Shown piece by piece: positions 24,917 through 34,637 of a stretch of 64,000 nt of DNA (positions within the stretch are counted from its first letter, which is position 1; each line of letters begins with the position of its first letter). The position numbers and the translations under genes were made by a program. The DNA is taken from assembly GCA_019416285.1 (NCBI GenBank), contig DXXM01000007.1, positions 1-64,000 of the forward strand. Reading direction: 5' to 3'. This stretch comes from Bacteroidales bacterium. Its GTDB lineage: Bacteria > Bacteroidota > Bacteroidia > Bacteroidales > Muribaculaceae. The notes below the pieces were generated by a model. The model was not told where the DNA came from, did not search any database, and was given only the letters and a program-made list of their open reading frames with translations.

Positions 24917-25816
24917 ATGAAAAAATCAGCATCAGCCATCATCACATTGCTCACTGCAATCCTCCTCCCGTCGGTATGCGGCGCTAAGGTCACACGCCAG
25001 AAACTCGGTATCTTCCGCCCGCAAGTGCCCGCGTCGACAGTGCTCTCTCAGAAGCCGGGCACACTGGAATTTGTCTATGACTATTCCTTCAGCGTAGACT
25101 CCGCCGGAATAATCGACGGCGAGCGCGAGGCCGACAAAATGTTGCTCCAGATAGCACCCGACGGTCTGTCGAAATTCACGAGCCTTACAAGCATCACCAC
25201 CGATTCCGTCATCATGAACACAACACCCGAGCAGCGTGCCGAGGCCATCATGAACGGCAAACTGAAAAAAGGTGAATCCATGAACGTGTTCAAGAACTAT
25301 CCCTTGCCCGGACGAATGACAAACACGGAAATTGTATGCGAGGACTGGTTCAGATACGAGGAGGAGATTCCCGATTTCGGCTGGGAACTGACCGACAGCG
25401 TCAAAACCATACTCGGCTATGAGTGCAAGGGCGCGCGCTGCACCTTCCGCGGCCGCGACTGGACTGTGTATTATGCCGAGGATATTCCCGTGATGGAAGG
25501 CCCCTGGAAACTCTGCGGACTCCCTGGACTTATAATGGAGGCGCAGGCCGACGGCGACGAATACAGTTTTGTCTGCATCGGAATCAGAAACAATTCCACG
25601 CGTCCGATTACACTTTACGACGTCCCCTACAACAATGCCTCACGCCTGAAATTCTACGACGCGAAACACCGTTACGACATCAACCCCTACGCCTATTTCG
25701 AGGCCACGGGAGGCGGCAAAGTGACAGTTGTCGATGAAAACGGCAATCAGGTCGCACATCAGGCTATAGAACTTCCGTATGACTACATCGAAAAGGACTG
25801 GCGCAACAGAAAATGA
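24917..25816 (+). CDS. GLPGLI family protein
   Basis: A 299-residue exported protein with a signal peptide (residues 1 to about 23). It carries the family hallmark variant CGLPGLIMEA near residue 199, preceded by ILGYECKGA and WTVYYAEDIPVMEGPWK. The GLPGLI family is periplasmic or surface-associated in Bacteroidota and of unknown biochemical role; it often sits next to an outer-membrane barrel. Its stop overlaps the next start by 4 bp. Expression is probably controlled by the divergent two-component system. Confidence 0.9.
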   Translation: MKKSASAIITLLTAILLPSVCGAKVTRQKLGIFRPQVPASTVLSQKPGTLEFVYDYSFSVDSAGIIDGEREADKMLLQIAPDGLSKFTSLTSITTDSVIMNTTPEQRAEAIMNGKLKKGESMNVFKNYPLPGRMTNTEIVCEDWFRYEEEIPDFGWELTDSVKTILGYECKGARCTFRGRDWTVYYAEDIPVMEGPWKLCGLPGLIMEAQADGDEYSFVCIGIRNNSTRPITLYDVPYNNASRLKFYDAKHRYDINPYAYFEATGGGKVTVVDENGNQVAHQAIELPYDYIEKDWRNRK

Positions 25817-28368
25817 CACGAAGATACAGCTTTTTTATACTCATGCTTCTGCTCGGACTATCCGCTTCGGCGGCAGTCCCGGCGGAGGTGCATGGCACGA
25901 TAGTCAACGCCGAGACCGGCGAGGGACTGCAGGGCGTGGTCGTTCAGGGCATAGGCCCGGGCGGAAAGGCTCTCTGCTTCTCATCGTCGGGCGCCGCGGG
26001 TGCGTTCCGTCTGAAAATCAGGGCGGGTGTCGACTCGGTGTCTTTCCGCGCCATGGGTTATGAGAATCTCCGCTTGCCGGTGGACGCCGACTTTACCCGT
26101 GTGTCCCTCGTCCCGACCACCATGCTGCTGAATGAGGTGGTGGTGAAGGCGCCAGACATCTTCGCCAAAGGCGATACTCTCGTTTTCAATGTGGAGCGCT
26201 ATGGCCGCCCCGAGGACAACGCCATTATCGACATTATCAAGCGCCTTCCCGGAGTGAAGGTGGAGGATGACGGCACGATAAAATATCAGGGCAAGCCCAT
26301 CAGCAAATTCTATCTCGACGGCAACGATTTTCTTGACGGACGCTACGGCCTCGCCACCGAAAATATCTCGCACAAGGACGTGAAGTCGGTGGAGGTGATG
26401 GAAAACCATCAGCCAATTAAGGCGCTCGAAGGGATAGAGTTTCCGGAGGAGGCCGGCATCAATCTGAAACTGAAGGATGATGCTCGCAGCCGCTGGGTGG
26501 GCGTGGCGCAGGGGGCCGCGGGAGTGACTCCCTTTCTCTGGGACGCTTCCGTGTTCACGATGCGCATGGCAAAGAAAATGCAGAACATGTTTACCCTCAG
26601 GGCCGACAATACCGGATGGGATCCGGCTACTCAGATAACCGACCACAGCTATGCCGATTTCACGATGAACAATGAGCCGCCGGTGTTGTGGCCCGGCTAT
26701 ATCTCGGCCGATATTATTTCCTCGCCAATCGCCGAGCGGCGCACGCGCGACAATCTCTCGTGGATTGCCAACGCCATCAGCTCGTGGCGTCACGGCGACG
26801 CCACAATGAGGCTGACGCTCAACTATATCGGCGACCGGCTGGACTTCTCCTCCGGCGTCACCACCGACTATCTCAGTCCGTCGATACCCGATTTCATCCG
26901 CCACAGCACCATGCGGACGCAAAAACATGAGCTTTCCGCGCAGTTCAACACCGAAATCAACCGCCGGGACTATTTTCTGAAAAACCGCTTCATTATGAAG
27001 TGGGCCCGCAACAAGGCCGTAGCGGGCATAAGCGGCACGATGAACCTGACGCAGAGGATAAACCGCAACGCCATAGACCTCACGGACAATCTGAGCCTCG
27101 TTAAGCGCAACGACAGAAAAATTCTCACCTTCACCTCGCGCACATCCTTCACCTATAACCCCGACCGTCTCACTCTCGTGGCCGGAAGCCCCGTGGCGGA
27201 GCGCCTCGCCACAACAGATCTGAGAAATTCGTCGGAATTTCAGCGCGGATGGTTTTTCGGCTACTGGAAAGCCTATGTCAACGCAGGACTCGACCTTGAC
27301 TATCACCGCTTCCGGCCTCTGATTTCAGAATCCGGTGCAAGCGGAATCGCCTCCGACTGGAAAGCCTTTGTCAGCGGCCTCTATGTCAGTCCCAAACTCG
27401 ATTACAACCGCGGCCGATGGCGCATGTCGGTAAGCATGCCCCTCCGGTGGTCACACTACACCATCCGCGGCCATCATGATTTTGCGGAAGTGACGCCGCG
27501 CGTCTATGTTCACAGGCAACTCACCGCCAAATCCGAGCTCTCGGCTTCGGCAAGCTATCGCCTGACACCCCCTATGCCCTACATGTTCATCACCACTCCG
27601 ATATTCAGCGACTACCGCAATATTTTTCGGGCTGACGAAGCGGGAGGTCATAGCCATTCAACCGACGTCACGGCATCCTACCGCTACCGCAATCCGCTCA
27701 ACGCCCTTTTTGCAAATGTCTCAGCCTCGTTCCGCCACTCGGTATCACCCGTCATGGCCAATCAGATATTCGCAGGCGACTACATAATCTCCACTTTCGC
27801 CGACATGAAATCGCCGAGCGACATATTCTCGCTGAACGCTGGCACGAGCAAAGGTCTCGGCCACGGAAGGATTGTGGTGGGCGCGGATTTTTCTGCCTCG
27901 CGTGCATCATCTTCTTCGATGCGCGACAATGCCCGGCTCTCCGTGAGGAATCTGACGCTTGAGGCGAAACCATATTTCAAGGGGAGTCTGACTGCATGGC
28001 TTTCAGTGAACTATGAGCTGACCTACCGTCATTCCGCTCTTGATGTCAAAGGTAGCGGCACCTCCCGCGTCAACTCTGCCATCCAGCATCTGTCTGTAAC
28101 CTTCGCACCTCATGACCGGTGGCAGTTCACGGCCTCGGCCGAGCATTTCTTCACCCGTTTCGACAGCGGCGACACATCAAATCTCATTCTCCCCGACCTC
28201 TCTGCGGTTTGGCGCGCCTCGTCGCGCGTCAGGCTGGAACTGAGCGCCCGGAATCTCCTCGACAGACGCGAATACCGCTATGACACTTACGGAAACCTCT
28301 CGTCGTCGGAATATTTCTGCTCCATCCGCCCCCGCAACATCCTCGCCACCATGCAGCTCAGATTCTGA
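25813..28368 (+). CDS. TonB-receptor-like outer-membrane barrel
   Basis: An 851-residue protein with a signal peptide (about 1-21), a carboxypeptidase-regulatory-like beta-sandwich (about 25-105, VHGTIVNAETGEGLQGVVVQG), a plug-like region (about 110-220, including IDIIKRLPGVKVEDDGTIKYQGK) and a large beta-barrel to the C terminus, ending in an aromatic-type LATMQLRF. This fits outer-membrane beta-barrel proteins that resemble TonB-dependent receptors. The substrate is unknown. It forms a translationally coupled pair with the GLPGLI gene. A strong terminator follows. Confidence 0.88.
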   Translation: MTRRYSFFILMLLLGLSASAAVPAEVHGTIVNAETGEGLQGVVVQGIGPGGKALCFSSSGAAGAFRLKIRAGVDSVSFRAMGYENLRLPVDADFTRVSLVPTTMLLNEVVVKAPDIFAKGDTLVFNVERYGRPEDNAIIDIIKRLPGVKVEDDGTIKYQGKPISKFYLDGNDFLDGRYGLATENISHKDVKSVEVMENHQPIKALEGIEFPEEAGINLKLKDDARSRWVGVAQGAAGVTPFLWDASVFTMRMAKKMQNMFTLRADNTGWDPATQITDHSYADFTMNNEPPVLWPGYISADIISSPIAERRTRDNLSWIANAISSWRHGDATMRLTLNYIGDRLDFSSGVTTDYLSPSIPDFIRHSTMRTQKHELSAQFNTEINRRDYFLKNRFIMKWARNKAVAGISGTMNLTQRINRNAIDLTDNLSLVKRNDRKILTFTSRTSFTYNPDRLTLVAGSPVAERLATTDLRNSSEFQRGWFFGYWKAYVNAGLDLDYHRFRPLISESGASGIASDWKAFVSGLYVSPKLDYNRGRWRMSVSMPLRWSHYTIRGHHDFAEVTPRVYVHRQLTAKSELSASASYRLTPPMPYMFITTPIFSDYRNIFRADEAGGHSHSTDVTASYRYRNPLNALFANVSASFRHSVSPVMANQIFAGDYIISTFADMKSPSDIFSLNAGTSKGLGHGRIVVGADFSASRASSSSMRDNARLSVRNLTLEAKPYFKGSLTAWLSVNYELTYRHSALDVKGSGTSRVNSAIQHLSVTFAPHDRWQFTASAEHFFTRFDSGDTSNLILPDLSAVWRASSRVRLELSARNLLDRREYRYDTYGNLSSSEYFCSIRPRNILATMQLRF

Positions 28369-28380
28369 ACCGTGGTAACA

Positions 28381-28438
28381 ATAATAAAAAGAAGAATATG
28401 GCCACCCGTCGGGGCAGCCATATTCTTCTTTTTATTAT
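28381..28438. terminator. bidirectional terminator
   Basis: Arms 28381-28402 and 28417-28438 are a perfect 22-bp inverted repeat with a 14-nt loop. The outer half is A-rich on the left and T-rich on the right, so it can act in both directions between the convergent barrel and PepSY-like genes. Confidence 0.85.
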
Positions 28439-28460
28439 CGCTTGGTTTATGTGTGTTTAT

Positions 28461-28964
28461 TCAGTCCTCGATGGCGAGGAACACACCATCAATGTCAAAC
28501 ACGTATGTGTCCGGCCCGGGAATATTAAGATCGACCTCATAGACCTTGCCGCGGTTGAATTCGATTGATTCGACATTACCAGTGAAGCCATCCTTCTCAA
28601 GACGGTCAAAAGCCTTCCGTGGCATTACTTCCTTGACCACCGAAACAGGAAGCACGGTATTGTCGGGTGCGTCGACTTCGATAAGTTCACCCTTGGTGTT
28701 GAATTCAAGGTCCACGCCATTGGTCAGCTCCACTTCGTATTTGCCCTTGGCAAAAAACTTCTCACAGGTCTTTATGCCTGCATCCCTAAAATGCTTTTTA
28801 ATGAAAGATTGTGCATTTTCAGGAAGCTGGTCATAGGTCTGTGAACCCGCAATCGCTATGCCGGGATTACCGCCGGTGTTGAAAGGTGCCTGAGCCACTG
28901 CGTCGGCAGCTCCGAAGAGAATGGCGAGCGATGCAATCCCGGATAATAAGCTTTTGGATTTCAT
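28461..28964 (-). CDS. PepSY-like periplasmic protein
   Basis: A 167-residue exported protein with a signal peptide (1 to about 25, LFGAADAVAQA). Two PepSY-like repeats follow: LPENAQSFIKKHFRDAGIKT...YEVELTNGVDLEFNTKGEL and LEKDGFTGNVESIEF...YEVDLN...YVFDIDG. This is the DUF2874/PepSY-like type widespread in Bacteroidota. It is probably a small binding or inhibitory protein in the periplasm; the ligand is unknown. Confidence 0.85.
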   Translation of the reverse strand: MKSKSLLSGIASLAILFGAADAVAQAPFNTGGNPGIAIAGSQTYDQLPENAQSFIKKHFRDAGIKTCEKFFAKGKYEVELTNGVDLEFNTKGELIEVDAPDNTVLPVSVVKEVMPRKAFDRLEKDGFTGNVESIEFNRGKVYEVDLNIPGPDTYVFDIDGVFLAIED

Positions 28965-29131
28965 AACTGTAAGTTTTTTTATTAAATTTGCATTATATAA
29001 AGAAGAACAATCGTGCCGTTGAAAGGTTTATGACCTCACGGCCTTGCAGATAGGCCTTCAGACCATTATCACGCAGTCCTCCACCCGGCCCGAAGTTCCC
29101 TTGTCGTCAGTCATTATTATACCCATCAGCC

Positions 29132-29569
29132 ATGTCCTATATCAAAATCATAGATTCGGAGTTTGAAAAGATGTGTGAACTCCCCTTTGCCAGTGCCATC
29201 AAAGCCGGATTTCCGAGTCCGGCCGAAGGGGGCGCGCCCGATTCGATAGATTTCAACCGCGACCTTATCCGTCACCCCGAAGCCACATTCTACGGCCGCG
29301 TCTACGGCGACTCGATGATTGAGGCGGGAATCTGCGACGGAGATATTGCCGTGATTGACCGCCTCGCCGAACCAGCCGACGGCGACATCATCGTGGCCTA
29401 CGTCAACAACGAGTTTACCATCAAATACCTCGACCTAACCCACCGCAACGCCGGTTATATCGAACTCCGTCCCGCCAACCCCGCCTTCAGCCCCATCCGC
29501 ATCTCCGCCACCGACGATTTCAAAGTGTGGGGAGTTGTGGTCTGGACCATCAAAAAATGGAAATCCTGA
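29132..29569 (+). CDS. umuD: UmuD-like self-cleaving polymerase V subunit
   Basis: A 145-residue S24 peptidase of the LexA/UmuD family. The likely self-cleavage site is A25-G26 in IKAGFPSPAEGG; the catalytic serine is S61 in YGDSMIEAG and the lysine is K98 in EFTIKYL. It lacks a DNA-binding domain, so it is UmuD and not LexA. It is 56 bp upstream of umuC. SOS induction is expected from the family; I could not identify a LexA box. Confidence 0.92.
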   Translation: MSYIKIIDSEFEKMCELPFASAIKAGFPSPAEGGAPDSIDFNRDLIRHPEATFYGRVYGDSMIEAGICDGDIAVIDRLAEPADGDIIVAYVNNEFTIKYLDLTHRNAGYIELRPANPAFSPIRISATDDFKVWGVVVWTIKKWKS

Positions 29570-29625
29570 CAAAAATCCTCCCTACTCATTAAACTTTCAA
29601 CTTTAAATTCTCAACTTTCAACTCA

Positions 29626-30909
29626 ATGTACTACGCCATCTGCGACTGCGACAACTGTTTCGTGAGCTGCGAGCGGGTATTCCGTCCCGACTTGGAGGGG
29701 CGTCCGGTCGTGGTCCTGTCGAACAACGACGGATGTGTCGTCGCGCGCAGCCGCGAGGCCAAGGCATTGGGCGTGAAGATGGGTCTCCCCTATTATCAGC
29801 TGCGGCAACGGTTCAGCGAAAGGCAGGTCATAGCCTTTTCATGCAACCAGGAACTCTACAACGACATGACCGGTCGGGTGATGAGCCTCATACGCAAAGC
29901 CGCACCCTCGTTTTTCCGCTACTCTATCGACGAAGCTTTCTGTGTGCTCCCCGACATGGAGCCTGAGCAGATGAAGGATTGGGGCGAGAGGCTGTCGGCG
30001 TGGATTTACCGGGCCACCGGTATGCCCCTGAGCGTCGGGATTGCCCGCAACAAGACCATAGCCAAACTTGCCGTGCATTTCGCCAAGAAATATCCCGGTT
30101 ATCGCCACTGCTGCATCATAGACTCTGACGAGAAACGTCTCAAAGCCCTTGCACTGACCGACGTGTGCGACATCTGGGGCATCGGGCGACGCATCGGGGC
30201 AAGTCTCTCGCGTCAGGGAGTGGTATCCGCCCTCGACTTCGCGTCGAAACCTGCCGAATGGATTCAGAACCGCATCAATCTCACGGCCCAACGCACATGG
30301 CGCGAGCTCAACGGAGAGGATTGCATCCACGACGAGGCTATGGCGGCACGCAAAAGCATCACCATGAGCCGCAGTTTCGCCCGCACGGTGAGCGACAGGG
30401 AAATGCTTCGCACAATCGTTGCAAATTTCGCCGCCGACTGTGCCGAAAAACTGCGCAGGCAGAAATCAGTGGCCGGAATAGTCGGCGTCTACATCGTCAC
30501 CAACCGCAATCGTCCGGACCAGCCTCAATACGGTAAAATGATTGATTTCCGCCTCGCCACACCTTCGTCGTCGACCATCGACATTGTGACGGGCGCCAAC
30601 AAAGCACTCGATCATATCTATCGTGAGGGCTTCGCCTACAAAAAAGCTGGGGTGATTCTCATGAGAATAAGCGAGCTGGAGGGTGTGCAGCCGGATCTGT
30701 TTGAATATGACCCCAAGCAGGCTGAGCGCCACCACCGCCTCGACGAAACAATCGACCGCATAAACCGGACGCAGGGACACGACGCCGTGACTCTCGGATC
30801 CCAAAGCTATACCGCCGACCACCGACACGCCTACACCGACGTAGCCCGCCACGAACACCGCTCCCCCAGCCCCACCACCCGCTGGTCCGACATCATAACG
30901 TTGCATTGA
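29626..30909 (+). CDS. umuC: UmuC, DNA polymerase V catalytic subunit
   Basis: A Y-family translesion polymerase of 427 residues. It opens with YAICDCDNCFVSCERVF (metal-binding Asp), NNDGCVVARS, has the catalytic YSIDEAF near residue 104, the helix-hairpin-helix DVCDIWGIGRRIGASL, and a C-terminal little-finger/UmuC extension including the GVQPDLFEYD beta-clamp-contact-like region. It forms a pair with umuD upstream. Confidence 0.94.
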   Translation: MYYAICDCDNCFVSCERVFRPDLEGRPVVVLSNNDGCVVARSREAKALGVKMGLPYYQLRQRFSERQVIAFSCNQELYNDMTGRVMSLIRKAAPSFFRYSIDEAFCVLPDMEPEQMKDWGERLSAWIYRATGMPLSVGIARNKTIAKLAVHFAKKYPGYRHCCIIDSDEKRLKALALTDVCDIWGIGRRIGASLSRQGVVSALDFASKPAEWIQNRINLTAQRTWRELNGEDCIHDEAMAARKSITMSRSFARTVSDREMLRTIVANFAADCAEKLRRQKSVAGIVGVYIVTNRNRPDQPQYGKMIDFRLATPSSSTIDIVTGANKALDHIYREGFAYKKAGVILMRISELEGVQPDLFEYDPKQAERHHRLDETIDRINRTQGHDAVTLGSQSYTADHRHAYTDVARHEHRSPSPTTRWSDIITLH

Positions 30910-30954
30910 ACAATGCCCTCAGAGTTAGAGCGAATCGTCAGATATTCAAACAGT

Positions 30955-32010
30955 TTACATGGCTTCCAGCTGTGCCATCGCTGATTCGTAGCGGGTCTTG
31001 ATATTTCCGGCTTTCAGAGTACCATCGTCAAAGAGGCGCATGATGAAATCATTGAGAGATTCGTCGGAACGCTTTCTTTCAAAATTCACATAGATAATCG
31101 GCGCAAGCACCAGGCTGCCGTCTACATAGATTTTAAATTCTTCAAGGACACTTTTCGCATCGCGGCGCCCGAGTTTATTGGATATGTAGACCTCCGCTGC
31201 GACAACAAAAGCCTCATTGCGTCCTTCGTTGTGAGAGGCCGCGATTTTTTCATTTTCACGGTAGAAATCGTCGGCAGCCGACAGAGCATCCAACCGCCTC
31301 ATAAGTTCGGCTGAAATCGGCAGGCGATGAAGATTTTCATGCGTGTACACTTTCAGGAAATCAAGATGAAATTGCTTTTCCAGTTCAGGGTCGAGCAGCA
31401 GCGGCGTGGAACAGAAAGATTCGTCCGATAGCTGAAACGCATTGTCGATATTCATTATATATGTTTTCGAATGAACCGGAGGCAGGGAATCCCGGCCGGA
31501 AAAAGCAGTCAGTTCATCGTGTATTCTGTCAAGTACGCCGTCGGGAAGCGGGTACGACGCAATTTTCCCGTCCAGTGCGGGCTTTATTTCGGTGTCCCAA
31601 TAATCGGAATAACCGGCGGAGACCAGTGCGCGGAGTGTATAGGCAAGTTTGTCACGCAGACCGGAGATATTTGAAATCCACTCTTCGTCCGGCAACGTCT
31701 GCGCTGAAAGATTTTCAAAAAACATCAGGCATGAGTCGGTATTGTTGCGGTCACTGCCGAACCTGGCATAGAAATTGCAAAGTTTAGAGGCTTTGACGGA
31801 ATTATTGATTTCCGTCAGGGCTCCTACAAACACCGAATCACGCATCAGCGGCCTGAAACGTTCCGAATTTTCAAGTTTATCGAAATACTGCAATGCCGCA
31901 AGCATGTCGAAGCATTTTGAAGTAGTGAAAATCTTATTGATGCCGTCGGCTTTGACCGAGAAAGCGGCAAAGAAGAGTGTAAATATCAGAATTGTCAGAG
32001 TCTTTTTCAT
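30955..32010 (-). CDS. secreted protein with HExxH motif, unknown
   Basis: A 351-residue protein with a signal peptide (about residues 1-21) and no other membrane segment. I recognise no family. It contains VYTHENLHRLPIS, an HExxH zinc-protease motif (H224, E225, H228), and 38 residues further on RNEAFVVAAEVYIS, which could supply a third, glutamate ligand (E266 or E273) as in gluzincin peptidases. The function is therefore possibly a periplasmic zinc metallopeptidase. It is divergent from mutS2 through an unusual symmetric promoter (32029-32071). Confidence 0.6.
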   Translation of the reverse strand: MKKTLTILIFTLFFAAFSVKADGINKIFTTSKCFDMLAALQYFDKLENSERFRPLMRDSVFVGALTEINNSVKASKLCNFYARFGSDRNNTDSCLMFFENLSAQTLPDEEWISNISGLRDKLAYTLRALVSAGYSDYWDTEIKPALDGKIASYPLPDGVLDRIHDELTAFSGRDSLPPVHSKTYIMNIDNAFQLSDESFCSTPLLLDPELEKQFHLDFLKVYTHENLHRLPISAELMRRLDALSAADDFYRENEKIAASHNEGRNEAFVVAAEVYISNKLGRRDAKSVLEEFKIYVDGSLVLAPIIYVNFERKRSDESLNDFIMRLFDDGTLKAGNIKTRYESAMAQLEAM

Positions 32011-32028
32011 GCGCAGATATATTATTCA

Positions 32029-32071
32029 GCAAAGGTACATAAAAAGTCGCAGTTTTTTTATGTACCTTTGC
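32029..32071. promoter_or_regulatory. divergent promoters as a perfect 17-bp inverted repeat
   Basis: Arms 32029-32045 and 32055-32071 are a perfect inverted repeat with a 9-bp centre. Each outer end carries TACCTTTG (minus strand 32036-32030 region; plus strand 32063-32070), pointing outward to the HExxH gene and mutS2. The plus-strand box ends only 4 bp before the mutS2 ATG. Confidence 0.65.
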
Positions 32072-32074
32072 ATT

Positions 32075-34546
32075 ATGATTTACCCGGAAAGAATTGAAGA
32101 AAAGATAGGTTTCAGCGGTGTGCGCACGGAGATTGCCGCGCGCTGTCACTGCGAGGGCGCGCGCACGCGTTGCCGTGAGATGGCTTTCCTCTCCGATTTC
32201 AAGGCTGTGGAGACTGCACTGAAAGCTGTCAGCGAAATGCTCAAGGCCAACCACAGCGATGAGACAGTGCCGCTTGAAGGAGTCAACGATATTGACCGCG
32301 ACCTCGCCGTCATCAAGATACCCGGAACCTTTCTCGAAATAAAAGACCTCATAAAAGTGAGGCGCATGCTCGACTGTTTCGGAGCCGTCGCCTCGTTTTT
32401 CCATCGCCACAAACAGGACGGCCGCACCCCCTATCCCGTCCTTTCCGACATAGCTGAGGAGCTGATGTTTCTCCCCCCGACGCTCGGCATGATGATTGAT
32501 CGCGCGGTGGACCTCTCGACAGGACTTGTAAAGGACAACGCCTCCTCCGCCCTGGCTGACATCCGCTCGCGTCTGCGCGGTATGTCGGGGCGCGTCAACT
32601 CGATTCTGCGCAAGGTGCTTAGTTCGGCAATCTCCCAGGGCTGGCTGGAACCCGACACCACACCCGCCGTGCGCGACGGACGCCTCGTAATTCCCGTTCC
32701 TCCAATGAACAAGCGGAAAATCCAGGGCATCGTCCACGACGAATCTGCTTCCGGCAAAACCCTCTTCATCGAGCCGGCTGAAGTGGTGGAGGCCAACAAC
32801 CTTACCCGGGAGCTTCAGCTCGAAGAGCACCGCGAGATTATCCGCATCCTCACCTCAATCGCCGACGAGCTGCGCCCCCATATTCCCGAGATTCAGACCT
32901 GCGCAGGCATAGTATATCATCTCGATTTCATCAACGCCAAGGCCAACTATGCCGACGCCACGGGGGGCACAATGCCCCATCTGCACGACGGCGAGGAAAT
33001 GGAGTGGTATCACGCATGCCATCCCGTACTCAAACTCTCGCTTGAGAGGCAGCACCGCGAAATAGTGCCAATCGACATCAAGCTCGACAGTGAGCACAGG
33101 ATTCTCGTCATCTCCGGGCCCAATGCCGGCGGTAAGTCGGTGTGTCTGAAAACGGTCGGCACGCTCCAATACATGCTTCAGTGCGGTCTCCTGCCTCCGG
33201 TCTACGATAATTCGCATTTCGGAGTGTTCAGAGATATGTTTGTCGACATCGGCGATGACCAGTCGTTTGAGGATGACCTATCGACCTACAGCAGCCATCT
33301 CCGCAGCATGAAATTCATGCTCCAGCGCGGACGCCGCGGCTCGCTCTTCCTTCTCGACGAGATGGGGTCCGGCACCGAACCGCAGATTGGCGGCGCACTG
33401 GCCCGCGCCATTCTCGAGCAGATGAACGTCAAAGAGATGTGGGGCATTGTCACCACCCACTATCAGATACTCAAACAGTTTGCCGAGGATACCCCCGGAC
33501 TCGTCAACGGCTCGATGCTCTACGACCGCCATCTGATGCAACCCATGTTCAAGCTCTCCATCGGCAATCCGGGCTCGTCGTTTGCCGTCGAAATCGCCCG
33601 CAAAATCGGCCTCCCTCCCGAAATCATCTCGGCGGCGGAGGATATTGTCGGCAAGGAGTATGTCAATCTCGACAATTATCTTCTCGACATCACCCGCGAC
33701 AAACGCTATTGGGAAAACAAGCGCACGGCCATCCGTCAGAAGGAGAAAAAACTCGAGCAGATGCTCGCGCAGTATTCCGAAGATGCCGAACAGCTCCGCG
33801 CGAAGCGCCGCGACATCATCGAGGAGGCCCGCACGGAGGCGCGTAAGATTCTCGACTCGTCAAACGCAGTTATCGAGCGCACTATCGCCGACATCAAGCA
33901 GGCCAACGCCGAGCGAGAGCGCACACTCGAGGCCCGCCGCAAGCTCAAGGAGGAGCGTCTGGCGCTCGAAAAGGATGCACGCAGCCACCGCGACACAAAC
34001 GCCATACTCTCCAAAGCTCCGAAGAAGAAAAAACGTAAAGCCGCGACAGGACAGACGGATGCCGCTGGCTCACAGCCGAAACCGCGCGAAGTGACACCGG
34101 GAGTCAATGTGCGTCTCGACGGCGCCGGGACTGTCGGCACCGTTCTCGAAGTGTCGGGGAAAAACGCTGTCGTGGCTTTCGGAAATCTCAAAACCAATGT
34201 CAAGGTCGACCGCCTCACGGTGACTGACGCCCAGGTGAAATCAGCGGCAAAATCATCTGTCTCCATGCAGACAATCGACTCCGGCTATGAGCGTCAGCTC
34301 AATTTCAAGCAGGAAATAGACCTGCGCGGCATGAGGGCTGACGAGGCTATCCAGGCTGTGACATATTTCATCGACGACGCCATCCGTTTCAGCATCGCCC
34401 GTGTGCGCATCCTCCACGGCACCGGCACCGGCGCTCTGCGTCAGGCCGTCCGCCAGTTGCTGTCGACCACTCCGGGCATCGAGTCGTTCCACGACGAGGA
34501 TGTGCGTTTCGGAGGTGCAGGCATCACGGTGGTTAATCTGAAATAA
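32075..34546 (+). CDS. mutS2: endonuclease MutS2
   Basis: An 823-residue protein from the start MIYPERIEEKIGF. It has the MutS core and clamp region, an ABC-type ATPase with Walker A SGPNAGGKSVCLKT and LLDEMGSGTEPQIGGALA, a long charged coiled coil (about 545-660), a KOW-like linker, and a C-terminal Smr nuclease domain (DLRGMRADEA, RILHGTGTGALR). MutS2 suppresses recombination and can resolve stalled or collided ribosomes in some bacteria. The start at 32075 is chosen because the upstream 100-codon extension runs antisense to the neighbouring gene and through the promoter. Confidence 0.93.
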   Translation: MIYPERIEEKIGFSGVRTEIAARCHCEGARTRCREMAFLSDFKAVETALKAVSEMLKANHSDETVPLEGVNDIDRDLAVIKIPGTFLEIKDLIKVRRMLDCFGAVASFFHRHKQDGRTPYPVLSDIAEELMFLPPTLGMMIDRAVDLSTGLVKDNASSALADIRSRLRGMSGRVNSILRKVLSSAISQGWLEPDTTPAVRDGRLVIPVPPMNKRKIQGIVHDESASGKTLFIEPAEVVEANNLTRELQLEEHREIIRILTSIADELRPHIPEIQTCAGIVYHLDFINAKANYADATGGTMPHLHDGEEMEWYHACHPVLKLSLERQHREIVPIDIKLDSEHRILVISGPNAGGKSVCLKTVGTLQYMLQCGLLPPVYDNSHFGVFRDMFVDIGDDQSFEDDLSTYSSHLRSMKFMLQRGRRGSLFLLDEMGSGTEPQIGGALARAILEQMNVKEMWGIVTTHYQILKQFAEDTPGLVNGSMLYDRHLMQPMFKLSIGNPGSSFAVEIARKIGLPPEIISAAEDIVGKEYVNLDNYLLDITRDKRYWENKRTAIRQKEKKLEQMLAQYSEDAEQLRAKRRDIIEEARTEARKILDSSNAVIERTIADIKQANAERERTLEARRKLKEERLALEKDARSHRDTNAILSKAPKKKKRKAATGQTDAAGSQPKPREVTPGVNVRLDGAGTVGTVLEVSGKNAVVAFGNLKTNVKVDRLTVTDAQVKSAAKSSVSMQTIDSGYERQLNFKQEIDLRGMRADEAIQAVTYFIDDAIRFSIARVRILHGTGTGALRQAVRQLLSTTPGIESFHDEDVRFGGAGITVVNLK

Positions 34547-34637
34547 TCCGGATACTCGTTTTGTATTATCGCACCTTTTTCGCGGGTGCGGAGTGTTATT
34601 TTTGTTGCATAAAAACAATGTAACACTCCACGCTCCC

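Noticed and set aside
25981..27306. Minus-strand ORF of 441 codons within the barrel gene
   Set aside because: Antisense shadow of the TonB-receptor-like gene with biased composition and no recognisable domain.
31775..32074. 100-codon N-terminal extension of MutS2
   Set aside because: It is antisense to the HExxH gene and includes the promoter; MutS2 family N termini start at 32075.
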